From Asparagopsis taxiformis (lineage: Eukaryota; Rhodophyta; Florideophyceae; Bonnemaisoniales; Bonnemaisoniaceae), in assembly GCA_030407315.1 (NCBI GenBank), contig JALQPE010002196.1, forward strand, positions 1 to 64,000: a stretch of 64,000 bases of DNA, read 5' to 3'. This document shows, in pieces, positions 1 to 10,998 of this stretch (its first letter is position 1; each line of letters opens with the position of its first letter). Below the pieces are notes generated by a model. That model was not told the origin of the DNA and did no database searches. It saw only the letters and a program-made list of their open reading frames with translations. A program made the translations under genes and the position numbers.

Positions 1-1330
1 GCGGAGACGGGCACTTGCCAGTAACCCGCGTTACAGTCGAGTGTCGTGAAGATGGCGGCGTCGCCAACGAATCAAGGCAGTCTTCCCATACGAGGAATTG
101 GGTACGAATCGGCGATCGTTTTCCGCGTTCCAAAACGCCTGTAGTCGACACAGAAGCGTAAGGATCCGTCCTTCTTCGGCACAACACGATTGGTGACGCC
201 CACTCGCTGGACGCGGGTTCGATAACCCCTTCGTTGAGCATCTTCGTGATCTGCTCCTCGGCAATCGTACGTAGAGCCGGACCCTGACGATAGGGCATTG
301 AACGTATGGGCCGCGTGCCCGGTTCGAGTTCGATTCGATGCTCCGTAGCATTGATTTCGCCGAGGCGTCCGCTCGTCCACATTGACGAATGTGTGGCTAG
401 CATCTCGTGAGGCGCTTTCGTAAATCCTCGTCGTCGAGGTGCGACAAATCGATTGTCGACTGCCAACCAATCGTGACGGGTCGTTCCCCTTTCGTTGACC
501 AAACGGGTCTGGCGTTTCGTCGCCCAACCCGTTCGTATCTGTTCGTGTCGTCGCGTCGATAGCGGTAGGTTCAAAACCTTCGCGAGGGCTTCGCCGCCCT
601 CACGTTTGAGGGGACGATTCCCAACGGGGAGCGTACCGCGTACGCAATCGTCGTGCCTTTCGGCAATTCACGGTCCTTCTTCGTGAAGTTTGACACAATG
701 ATAAGGACACGTCTCTCTCGGTCCTACGTCCGACCACTCCGTTGGCTATGCGCAGCCCATGCCGGAATTGCACCGACGCTTTCGGTTCGAGGAACACGAG
801 TCCGGTCGCGTCCGTCGTCACGTTGACGGTCCGTTGCGACATCGCCGGTACACGCGTGTACTTCGTCAGGCGAAACCGAGACCTTTCGGCTCGGCCGATT
901 CGCGGCCCGCGTTACGCTCGCGGCGTTTCGGGTGTTCCACGTTTGGATTCGTCTTTTCCCCTCCTCGTACGGGGGTCGTCATATCTCCCTCCGCGATAAT
1001 GGGTATCGTATCTCCCCGATGGAGCTCGATTGTCTGCGCTCGACAGCGTATGGCATCGACATGCTTCGAACATGAACGACGTGCCCATTATAACGGGAAC
1101 AGCCAGCGTGTAGGCTACGAAGAATTTTTACGCGGAACAGCGAGTTTCCCAGCCTGACGCGAAGCAGGATGGCGCCTTCGATAGGCAAACGTCGCCCGTT
1201 GGCGTCTCCGAGCTTCGGTAGCTTCTTCGTCACGTAGACAGCGGTTGACCCAGTCGTAGGGTAATAAACTTGTTCGTATCAAGTTGAGCCGCTGCACGTA
1301 TCCATCGCGTGGTAATCGCCCTCATCACGT
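1..1330 (-). pseudogene. Decayed Ty3/gypsy pol (protease and start of RT), element A
   Basis: On the minus strand, about 180-70 encodes the N-terminal RT block (VPKKDGS, FCVDYRR, YPIPRM), which is also present in element B at about 9,690-9,550. About 1,300-960 encodes a stretch matching the element B retropepsin flank (DANGRRLP and, in another frame, a GTSF segment where B has GCDF). The matching pieces lie in different frames, so several frameshifts separate them. The rest of RT would lie beyond the left edge. This is a relic of a reverse-transcribing element; no intact product is possible. Family assignment follows from similarity to element B rather than from a search. The stretch 1,331-2,500, which should join gag to pol, holds only short open frames in both strands and I recognise nothing in it. 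Confidence 0.6.
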
Positions 1331-2499
1331 TGAGGTCTAGTCCGATCGTTCCGGATACGATATAATGCTTCGACGCAAGTAGGCACGTATGCCCGTCGGG
1401 ACCAACGGTTCAGTCCTGACCGGCGCGCGGTCTACGTCTTCGTTAGCGGTTTCGTCGCCTTCACTACGTGAGCCCGTATGGCTCTTTTGCGTCGACACGC
1501 TTCGTATAAGCCGCGTGCTTGGCTTTCTCGCGCTCGGAAGCGTCGTGCTTCCGGGTAGCGCGTCTCGCTCGTCTGCGAGGCTTCCTCTTCGTGTGAGGTT
1601 CGTTTGTCCCGTCGGCACTTCGTTTCTTCCCCCACGTCGGGTGTCGTGTGACTCGAGTTGGCTCCGCGGCCGTGAGCTTTACGTGACTCTCGTTCGTCGG
1701 CGAGCCTGCCGAGGACCAATCATCGACGTCGGTCGTCCCCCTTTTACGTAAGGGTTCAGGCGATGTGGGTGCTCGTGACCTACATCGCCTTGTCGTTTCC
1801 CGGGCGCGAGGCCGTTCGACACGTCGTCGTCGTGAGCCCACGAAGCTCGTTCGTCATCGTGACTCGTTTTCCACCTCGGGTGGTGTTCGTCAGCGGAAGT
1901 CGTCACGTAGACTCCGCTGCGGCCATTACGCTGGCCATTTCGTTCGTTCGCCCACGGGCGGGGGTCACGTCGGTTCATTACGAAAGTCGCCGCGGCGCCT
2001 GTCGAAGGGCCTTCCCCGTCCACGATTGGGGTTTCGGAGTATCGTAGGCGGCGTGCCGTACCTCCGCGGGGTCACGTTTCCCTGCTCACCAGGTCGTTCC
2101 TGGTTACGTTTGGCCATTCGTTGGCGGAAGTACTCAGCCTGCCGCGGGTTGCTCTTTCACGTGGAGAGGTAGTACTTGTACGCGAAAAAGATCCGTTGAT
2201 CTGGCGTAGACGCGGACACGTAACGTCGAGTGGCCATCTTCGCGGCATGACCAACACGATAGCGTCAGTAATCATTCGGGATTACGGAATGCGCCAATTG
2301 CGTCTGCTCGCTCGTGAGCTTCGGCACGTCCTCGCACGGACGGTTCAATCGAGCTTCGAGCTCGTCGGCCTTTCGTTTGCCGTTTTTCGTTTGTTGGGCG
2401 GCGGCCGCGTCCGTGAAGAGGATCGCCTCCAAATTCTCGGCAACGTGGCCGCAGCGAGCGACCGTCGTCATCATCCCTTGCGGGGATGTTCAGGTTACC

Positions 2500-4193
2500 A
2501 TCGTGGTAACTGGGCTCGCTAGCCGTTCGTCACGTAAGTACGCGGACTCATCGTAGTCCGCGAACTTCCTCGACTCGTGGTCGGAAATAGCCAACGTCGG
2601 CTCACCGGAAACCGCACTTTCGGTTTCGCGGCTGACGCGACAGCTACCGTACGTGCACGGAAGGTCGTCCTTCGGCCGTCGCCAGTCGTCCTCACAACGG
2701 TGAGGTCGTTCCCCTCTCGTTCGGGGAGTGACCGGAGTCGTTCCGTCACTGCTGCCCGAGTCGAGGGCAGGCAAAACCACGACGTAGTGGTGAACGAGGA
2801 GTCGGTCCGTAAACACGTAGTTGCACGCCGGTGGCGGATGTCGAGTCTATCAGCGTACTGATTCTCGTCCTCGTTAGGACTCTGCGTGATCATTGTGACC
2901 TTTTCGTAGGCCTCCTGCAGCACGTCGTCTTGTAGGTATCGTTTAATCAACGCGTTGATTACGTGAGGCCACGAGAACCTCTTCGTCGATCAGTCGTGAT
3001 CACGCCCAGTCGTACACTGGGAATCGTAGAACCGCCGGGCGTCCCCTTCGAGGAAGAAGTGCAGCGCACGTACTGCCACTCCCTCGCACACTCCGAGTAT
3101 GCTGAACCCATCATGTATTTGGGCGAGGAATCCGAGCAACGTAATCGGATTCCGGCCTGAGAACGGCTTTAACGGAGAGAAAAGTCCCTCCAGCTCACGT
3201 TTGAGCTTATGTACGCTCTGGCTCTCGTTTACGTAGAGATGTTCGCGTACATCGTTAAGACATCGTTCAGTCGGTACATGCGGTTACGACACCCCGTTCG
3301 CAAATGCGTCGAGCATTGTCGTGTGCTCTGCCAACGCGTGGCAAACGGGTCCGAGGGCGTTCCCTGGTACGCTTACCGCGTCGGCACGTTCGTTTTCGTG
3401 GACTCGCGTGTCCGTCGTGCCGAACGTACCCAGCCACGGAATGTACGTCTCACGTGGCGGGGGAGCTCTCGTATCGAATTGTGCAGCTCGTGCTGCGTCC
3501 GCCGACCGCGCGTGGTCTGGCGTATCGTTAAAACGCAATTGCCTTCGTGGCGTCTCGTCGGGGTTGGCGATGGCTCGTTGCACTGTCGCCCCCCTTCCGT
3601 ACGTTGTCGGGGTCGTCGGACCGGGTGTTTGTGGGTATCCTCCCGGAACGGCCGGGGAAGATTGCGAGTTATAGGCGCGCGAGCCTTCTTCGTAATTCGG
3701 ATCGCTTCCGCTCGGCGGAGCGGAACGTCCGGCGACGATTTCGTTAAATACTACGACAAACGAGTCGAGTCTTCCCTCCACGGCGGAGAGGCGGTTTCGT
3801 AAATCTTCGTTTTCCCGTTCGAGGGTCGCTGAGCGTTCACGTAACGCAAGAGCTTCGCGCTCCGAGACTCCGAGTCTCTGCCTTACGGCTTCGTCGACGG
3901 CTGCGTCGCTCGCCCTTTCGATGTGACCTCGAAGGTCTTCGTACACTACACGTAGTGCCGTGGGAGTCACGTTCCCTTCGTTGAGCTGAACGCGCGTTGC
4001 GGGGTCCATACTCACGGACTCAAACGGGCTTACCGTACGTGGTAGCTGGCCGATCGCCTCGATATCCGGCGGGATAGATCGATCAATCGCGAAGATCGCT
4101 TCTGCTGACAAGGCCACGTCGGCTTCGGCGTCCGCTGACGTTGGCAACGGTTGCCTGGGCGACGCGCTGTAATTCGACACAGCGTAATTCATA
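2500..4193 (-). pseudogene. Decayed gag of element A
   Basis: The first part (4,193-3,284, open in one frame from an ATG at 4,193) reads as an Asp/Glu/Ala-rich N-terminal Gag region. It has a heptad-like stretch of roughly 50 residues around 3,900-3,750 (EREALALRERSATLEREN) that looks like a coiled coil. The capsid-like part appears near 2,930-2,850 in another frame, where LQEAYEKV and EDENQYADRL align with LQHAYRQV and ETEDQFAFRL in element B gag. Frameshifts lie between. No CCHC knuckle was found. The order gag then pol on the minus strand matches element B. An alternative, a host gene captured upstream of pol, is unlikely because the same layout recurs in B. Confidence 0.5.
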
Positions 4194-4270
4194 GACCGTC
4201 GTCTGTAGCACGTAGCTTTCGTTAACGTAAAAGAGCTCAACCTCGTTGGTTGTCGTTATGCTCGTAGCAA

Positions 4271-4289
4271 CTTCTAGGTCGAGAGACCA
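4271..4289 (-). promoter_or_regulatory. Candidate primer-binding site of element A
   Basis: The 17 bases CTTCTAGGTCGAGAGAC (plus strand) occur here just upstream of gag and again upstream of element B gag at 13,593-13,609. Read on the minus strand the site begins TGG, as a site complementary to a tRNA CCA end would. The next bases to the right start TGTGG, compatible with an LTR edge. The complementary sequence does not contain a standard T-arm, so the primer tRNA is not identified. Confidence 0.35.
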
Positions 4290-5240
4290 GTGTGGAACAA
4301 TAGTTCGGTGACGAAGTAGCTGGTACGAGCTAGTGGACACGCTGTCCTTACGAAACGAAACGAGCAGTCCACCCGCTGGTGTTTTGACTGTATGTTAGGT
4401 AGAACGGTAGAGATAGGTTAGCGAGTAGACACGAGCGTCACGACGCAACAATCCACGCGAGGATTACGTTAGCAAACGAGGTGGTACGTCACCGGAGGCG
4501 CTCTCAACCAAGCCGGAGGTACTACACGCAATCAGCCTTACGTGCGGCGATGGGTAGGGAGTACGCAGCTCGACGGAGACGAAGCCTCGTTAGGCAAAAC
4601 GTAAACGTAAGCGTAAACGTAGAAGTCAGTCGTAGACTAGAGCCGTTGCTCGTTATATGAATTATCCCCTTTCCCTCCCGGCACGCTGCCAATACCTATA
4701 TAGCCACGATGGCATCGCTTTACAGTGTAAACACTGCTCGTAACGTCCCCGAATGGGAAAGGACCTTGTGGGTCGCACGTAAGGACCCGTTGGTCCGTTG
4801 GCCGTTGCCAGTACGTTCGTTGCACACGTGTGCCGGTTGCGCGCGTGCATGCGCCAGAAATGTTCGTGCATTGCTGTCGCCGGTCGTGTCCGCCGAAATT
4901 CGAATTCCGCGGAAACGTAAATATTGGCAATTTCGGAATTGCCACGTATACTACACAGATGACAAATTTTTGCAATGCCCAAATTGGCCTGGGAGCAGAT
5001 CGCCGAAATTTTCTAAGTCCAAGGACGAATGTTAAATTGCATCGCCACTTGCTCGAAACCATAGCGAACAGAACCGTCGGAAGTCGTTGGGAATGCTGGC
5101 GTTGACGCCTTCCGAAAAAGTTAGCAAAACTAGCCGTAATCGGCTTTAGAACGTCCCGCGAAAGTGGATTCTACGCGGATGCGTTACCCTTGCCGCGGGT
5201 TTTCGGCCTTGGCCAACTGTTTTTCCAAGCCGCTGGTGCT

Positions 5241-5510
5241 GTTCAGCATACCCTAGAGTGTCCATGTGCGGATTTTCACGCCCATCGGTGGACACTACAT
5301 TAATGTAAATCGAGGGTGACTGCCTCGCACCTTCAAGCCTCCCCCTCCAAATTGACCCTATTTAGGGGTATTGAATTTTACAGTTTGCCATTTGCTATCA
5401 GGGCAGTTTGCAAAATTTTCCTACGGCTCCAGGCGAAATTCGCGTCTTGCTGTGGCTTGTTGAAAGTGCCTCAGGGTGGCTGCTCTCGAGCCGTTACCGC
5501 TCACTAGCAA
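5241..5510. repeat. Diverged direct repeat, copy 1
   Basis: Starts GTTCAGC and contains CGGTGGACACTACATTAAT, a C-rich block followed by TTTAGGGGTA, a segment ending GGGCAG, and further on a GCTGTGGC block. The same blocks recur in the same order 415 bp downstream. Identity over the first 76 bases is roughly 70 percent by eye. It could be an old LTR pair member or a tandem duplication. Confidence 0.45.
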
Positions 5511-5655
5511 CGTGGGTACTCTAGTGCGCCCGTGGAATTGGCGTGTCGTCCAGTACCTTGCGGTAACGCAGCTGACGTTATAGGGTCCGAACGCGTCGTC
5601 CAATCGGGGGCGTGCATCTGGTCGAGGCCAACAGGTTCTCCGTATCGATGATAGT

Positions 5656-5950
5656 GTTCAGCGTGCTCATAGGCGCACGAGTGCGAATTTTGGCGCACGA
5701 CGGTGGACATTCCATTAATAAAACCCAAGGGTATCTATAGGCGCATCACCGGGTGCTGCCCTTGCCCTCCTTCCACTTAACCCCTTTTGGGGTACCAGGT
5801 ATGCGGTTATCCATTTCCTCCGGGGGCAGGCCGCAGAATCTCGCTCAGGGCGCAGAATCCTTGGTACCATTTTCACTCGTCCTAGCACTTTGCGCGCTGT
5901 GGCATGGGTGCCAGCGACACGTGCAAGCGTCGCCGCTTTCACGGTCACGG
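5656..5950. repeat. Diverged direct repeat, copy 2
   Basis: Second copy of the repeat, with CGGTGGACATTCCATTAAT, a C-rich block followed by TTTTGGGGTA, then GGGGGCAG and GCTGTGGC in the same order and nearly the same spacing as in copy 1 at 5,241. No terminal inverted repeats or coding capacity were recognised. Confidence 0.45.
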
Positions 5951-6546
5951 GTTGCGAATCGCAGATTGTCGTGGCGCACGTAATAAAGGAACCCCCGTGG
6001 GGGCGGCAGATAACGAAAGCATGCAGGGACTCACGAGTGAGTTGATGAAGCCGCAGGACGGCGGGCCGTGAGTAGTCGGTCCCGACGCGATTCCTATAGG
6101 GAAGCACGCGTCGTTGACGGTGGTCGCGACCATTGGTCCATTGTGATTCCGATCAATCACGAGGGGGGTTGGTTCTGTGTACGGAAGAACAGAGGCCTTC
6201 CCAGGAAGAAAAGGTTGTAGAGTCGGCCGCGGTCCGTTGATTACTCCCTTGACGTGGCAGAGGGGGTTCAGGAAGGGGGTAGATGCCATAGACGGGTTGT
6301 TAACCCTACCTTAATTCACCCTGAGGGGAGGAATACGTCAGGGCGATCGCCGATCCCCTCCTTCTGGATGTCGACATCCTTGGAGTTTCTATTGGCTCCC
6401 GCCCGATCTGCGTCCATCCCTTCCGGCACGGCGCACGCGCCGTGGCCAGCGTACACTCGTAGCGATATATCGGTCTGGGTGTGTACGTTGCCATTTGGCC
6501 ACGGCCAACCAGCGCGTAACATCTAGGTCCGGTGACAGTGCGTCAT

Positions 6547-7169
6547 TTAGATCCAACGGACGCCGTGGATCAACGATATTCTTACCTTCCGGCTGTGATT
6601 TGGCCGTTTGGAACGAGCGCGCTCTTTTTGACGTGCGGTCCGTTTCCGATGCCGAGCCACTATAGCTGGGGGAAGGTTCGCTTCCGGCTCCCAGGTATCC
6701 TCCTCGGGGGCGTATCCCAACCAGCGCACACGGAAGTAGGATATGCCATCCTCGTCTACCCATTCCTCGATAAGGTCGTCTATCGTATACTCCTTGGAGT
6801 GTTCCTCGGAGTCACCGTCGACCGGCGTCGGACTGACCAGTTCGCTTGCGTCCTGCGTTACCCGTGGGTAATCTTCGCGTACGATTGGCGCGGGGTGCTT
6901 CCTTGGGGATTGGACGGGTCGGCTACCGTATTCCCGGATGGCGGGACCGCCCTATCTGCCGGTAGAAGCGCTTCGGAACCCGGTTCCGTCTGTACTTCGT
7001 TCACCCGGGGGCGACGCGGCAATCGACCTCTTGAATTAGCGGCTTCGCGGCCTTCCCCCTCACCGTCGCTACCCGGCTGCACCGGTCCATGACCCGGGGC
7101 CGGGCGTACGCGATCCGAACTAATTCTCTCGGTAATTCCGTCGACAAGTATGTCAAACGTGTGAGTCAC
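6547..7169 (-). pseudogene. Out-of-frame integrase tail and chromodomain of element B
   Basis: Just past the palindromic insertion the integrase C-terminal strand continues in a new frame (THTFDILVDG then SSDRVRPAP, about 7,170-7,095). That frame stops at 6,858. From about 6,810 to 6,670 a third frame encodes a chromodomain (YTIDDLIEEW, then RVRWLGY and DTWEP). The aromatic and WEP positions typical of the fold are present. In chromoviruses this domain tethers integrase to chromatin carrying particular histone marks. Here it cannot be translated with the rest of pol without two frame changes. Confidence 0.7.
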
Positions 7170-7210
7170 ACGTTATATATAACCAAGGTCAGACCTTGGT
7201 TATATATAAC
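7158..7210. repeat. Two abutting perfect palindromes interrupting integrase
   Basis: Positions 7,158-7,164 and 7,166-7,172 are 7-bp inverted arms (CGTGTGA / TCACACG) around one base. Positions 7,172-7,190 and 7,192-7,210 are 19-bp perfect inverted arms (GTTATATATAACCAAGGTC and its complement) around a single A. They lie exactly where the integrase frame is lost. Confidence 0.9.
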
Positions 7211-10200
7211 CGTATACGGGCCCATCGATTGGAAATCCAACTTGTTCCGGGCTCGCCCGAGTATAGTCGTCTCCTGGGAGGTATTGCGCAATTCGATATA
7301 GACTGCGTCCCCGGCTCGGATGCGGCCATTTGGTGCTCGCACCGCCTTATCGAAGTCGCGCTTGTACCGGGCTTGCATTCTCGCGAGCGAGGAATTAGCG
7401 CGCGCATACAACCCACGAAGCTGCCGGCGCCAGGAATCACGTGTCCATGCTTCTTCACCTTTGAGCGTAATATCCTCCAAGCCTATCGGCGGTGGCGCGC
7501 GCGTCAAGACCAACTCGAAGGGAATTGTATTCGTCGAGCGGTGCACGCATCGATTGTACGCGTAGGCAAGGACGGGGAGGTATTCGTCCCAGTTGCGATG
7601 ATCCTCAGCCACGTAATGGCGCAGCATAGACGCGAGCGTCCTATTGAATCGTTCGACTTGACCATTCGTCTGCGGATGATACGTTGTAGTAGTCACCGGC
7701 TTAATACCCAAAATGACGCAGGCGTCGACGAAGGTTTTAGAACGAAACTGGGGTCCATTATCCGACAGGATAGTCTTAGGTGCCCCATAAGTAAACACCC
7801 ATTCCTCCACAAAGGCTTTCACAACCAAGCTAGCTTGTATCGAGCGCATGGCCACGAGCCTGCACAGCTTGGAATAACGGTCCATGATGACCAGAACGTG
7901 TAATTTCCCTCGGGAGGTTTTCGGTAGAGGACCCATGAGGTCTATTGCGACGTCCTCAAGTGGCCTGAGGGCCGGGAACAACTTCAAGGGGTTGGTATGG
8001 CGGGACAGCTGCATCCTATCCCTGGCGCATGTTTCGCATCCGCGCACGGTGGCGTGCACATCGACGACCATGTTCGGCCAATAAAGTCCCTGTCGTAGAG
8101 TATCGTACATCCGCCTCACCCCTGGATGTCCAGCGGTGGCAGAGTAGTGATAGTTACGCAACAGCCGAGGCCGTAGCGATTCGGGCACGAGGACCTGTGG
8201 GCGAACGAGCGCCGGCAATTTCCTCGCGAGGATCCCGACTTCTGTAAGAACCACTTGCTGGTCCACTCCGTCATCCATACGTTTGCGCATAGTCTGACAA
8301 AACTCATTAACCAGTTGCGCTTGGATCCACTCATCCCTCGAGATGGCTTCGGGTACCAACTCGTGAATGGAGACAAAACATGGTACGGCATCGCCCAAGG
8401 GCAACGGATACATATCCTCTATCACTCTGTACTCATCATCCTTCGTAAAGGTCCCGTGGGTCTTCTCCCCTTCTTGGATTGAGAAGGTGGGTATATCCTC
8501 GTCGATGGGGGTTCGGTCTTCACCGGCGGTTTCTATCCGCGACAGCGCGTCTGGAATGACATTTTTAATACCTGGGCGGTATTGAATATCGAAGTCGAAC
8601 TCCGAAAACCGTAGTCGCCAGCGTGCTAGACGTCCCTCGGAAGGGGTAATGGACAGGATCCATGTGAGCGAATTATGATCCGTTCTGACGGTGAAGCGAG
8701 CCCCTTCTAAGTAGGGCCTTAAGAGGCTGATAGCCCAGAACACCGAGAGGCATTCCTTCTCCGTTGTCGTGTAGCGGCGTAGCGTGTCCGTGAGCGTTTT
8801 GCTCCAGTACCCCACGGGGTGTAGCATTTTGTCCTCCTGTTCTTGCAATAGGGCGCACCCCATCTGCTCGTCCGACGCGTCTACGTCGAGCGTGTACGGC
8901 TTCCCAGCATGCGGGAGGCGTAGGATAGGTGGCGACGCGAGTGCCTTTTTCAACTCGTTAAATGCCTCAAGCTGGGCATCTGAGGGCTCATCCAACTGCA
9001 CTGGCATACCCTTCTTTAGTAACTCCGTGAGCGGCGCAGATATCTTGGCGTAGGATTTAACGAAACGTCGATAGACGTTGCAAGAACCCAGGAAACTCCG
9101 TAGCTGCGTTTGCGTCCGTGGGTACAATGATCCGTGGATCGCATCTAGGCCAGTGGTTATGACCTCGAGCTTGCCCGGTCGAATGCGGTGTCCGAGATAA
9201 TCCACACTCTTGCGAAAGAACTCGCTCTTCTTGAACTTGAGCGAGACTCCTGCATTCCGTAGAATGGTCAATATGGCGTCGACGTCCGCAATGTGTTCTT
9301 CTTCTTCTCGCGAGAAGATAATTACGTCGTCGAGATACACTAGGCAGAACTGCCATTTGACTCCCGAAAGGAGAATGTCAAGCGCACGCTGGAAGGTTGC
9401 GGGCGCGTTAGTAAGGCCAAAAGGCATGCGCACGAATTGGTAGGAACCAACGTGTGCTGTAAAAGCCGTCTTCTCCTTGTCCGCCTCGGCGATTGGAATC
9501 TGCCAATACCCGCTGTTTCAATCAAGCGTGGTAAAAATGGCTGCCTCACCGAGGGAGTCTATGCAATCATCCATCCTCGGGATGGGGTATGCATCCTTAA
9601 CTGTCACGGCGTTAAGCCGTCGGTAGTCGACGCAGAAGCGGGACGAACCATCCTTTTTCGGCACAACCACAACTGGGCTCGCCCATTCTGACTGTGCCGG
9701 CTCGATGACGCCGGCCTGAAGCATTTCGCGCACCTGGGTGGCTATAATCTCGCGATTTTTATGCCCCGCTCGGTACGTTGCTTGCCGAATTGGCACGGTG
9801 TCTGGCTTCAAGTCGATGCGGTGTTGCGTCGCTGAAATCTCACCAAGGTGACCACTCCACATCGACGCGTGCTTTTCCAGCATCGCTATGATTTTCTTCC
9901 CAAGGGAAGGGTTGGAGACTTCGATAGTGTCCAACACGGTTTGGCGCCAATCTGGCGCCGGTTCTGCCCGAAGGCATGCCTCGCCCGTCAGTGGCTCGCC
10001 ACCAACCGGTAAGGAATTATCGATAACCCGTGGGTCTTTGGTTCTCCCAGGGTCGTTAGCCTCGCGCGGGCCATTCTCTATGGATCCGACCGTGAGTATC
10101 GAGGCTGGCGGACCCTCAGTGTGTCCGAGAACCATGCCTTTGGGCAACTTAACATCTCGGTTGCCGAAATTGGCAACCTCCACGGCGAATGGTACCAACG

Positions 10201-10966
10201 CACGAGCGCTGATGACACCGTTCGCCATCTGGATGTTTTTCCCTTCAAGAAGGGCCTTCTTCGGAACCAAGTCTTGGAGACCTGGTTCCGAAGTAATTAC
10301 GGAGACTCGAGTGGTCCGTCGCGGCGGGAGGGTTATACTCGCAGCCACGCGGACGTTGCGGTTGCGCGGCCTCGGTAGCAATGGAGACTGAGGCGCTGGT
10401 ACTCTCTTGAGAGACTTCCGCCACCCAATGGGTATACGTTCCTGGGTATGGCGCATGATAAACAGCCGTTTTGGCGGAAGTACGGCATCAACATGAGCGT
10501 TGATGAAATCACATCCAAGGATGCAAGCGACAGCGAGTTGTTCGACAACTATGAAGCGTTGCCGAATCGTCGATTTCCCAACCTGGAGGTGTAGGATTGC
10601 CACGGCAATTGGTGGCATTCGGCGGCCGCTTGCATCAAGAACTCGAGTTCCTGCGGGAAGTTTTTCGAGAGGATATTGCTGCCGCCAATCAGTGGGGAGC
10701 GCGTTCTCTCGAATAACACTAAGGCTGGCCCCAGTGTCCAACACTGCGGCCAAATAACTAAAACTGACCTTGGTCAATCCTAGCAACGCGTCAACTTGGT
10801 AGTTGCGCGTTCCGACGGTTAGTACAGAGACGTCAACGGGCTCATCCCTTGAGCCGGCTGGTTGTCCTTGGACAAGGTTCTGCACTACAGGGGCAAGTTG
10901 GCTAGTAGCCGTTTGGACTTGACCAACTTGTTCGGCACCCGGAAGCGGTGAATGAGCGAATTTCAC
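7166..10966 (-). pseudogene. pol: pol polyprotein of element B with one in-frame stop
   Basis: One frame runs through this whole span, interrupted only by TGA at 9,518-9,520. Before the stop are the retropepsin (DTGAS near 10,720) and the RT fingers (VPKKDGS, FCVDYRR). After it come the rest of RT with the catalytic YLDD (about 9,330), RNase H (DVDASDE, TTEKE, TDHNS), and integrase. Integrase has a zinc-binding H/H/C/C, a catalytic D in AIDLMG, a second D in LSDNGPQF, and an E in NGQVERF. The stop falls between LD and NSGYWQIP, in a block where the family normally has one amino acid. The frame extends upstream without ATG and overlaps the end of gag, with pol lying in the -1 frame relative to gag, as in many retroelements. 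The 3' end is destroyed by the palindromic insertion. Confidence 0.85.
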
Positions 10967-10998
10967 ACAGGGTGTCGAGGCGCTCGGAGGCGGTTCCC

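Larger units (their letters stand above)
4290..6546. other. Transposon-derived spacer without intact genes
   Basis: About 2.3 kb between the gag leader of element A and the chromodomain tail of element B. It should contain the 5' LTR of A and the 3' UTR and 3' LTR of B, but I could not match either to a partner. A run of ACGTAA-like hexamers lies at about 4,600-4,625. The only structure I can support is the diverged direct repeat at 5,241 and 5,656. Open frames here are short and match nothing known to me. Confidence 0.4.

Noticed and set aside
1389..2172. Several overlapping plus-strand open frames of 90-135 codons in element A
   Set aside because: CpG-rich DNA with few stops yields open frames on both strands; no domain was seen.
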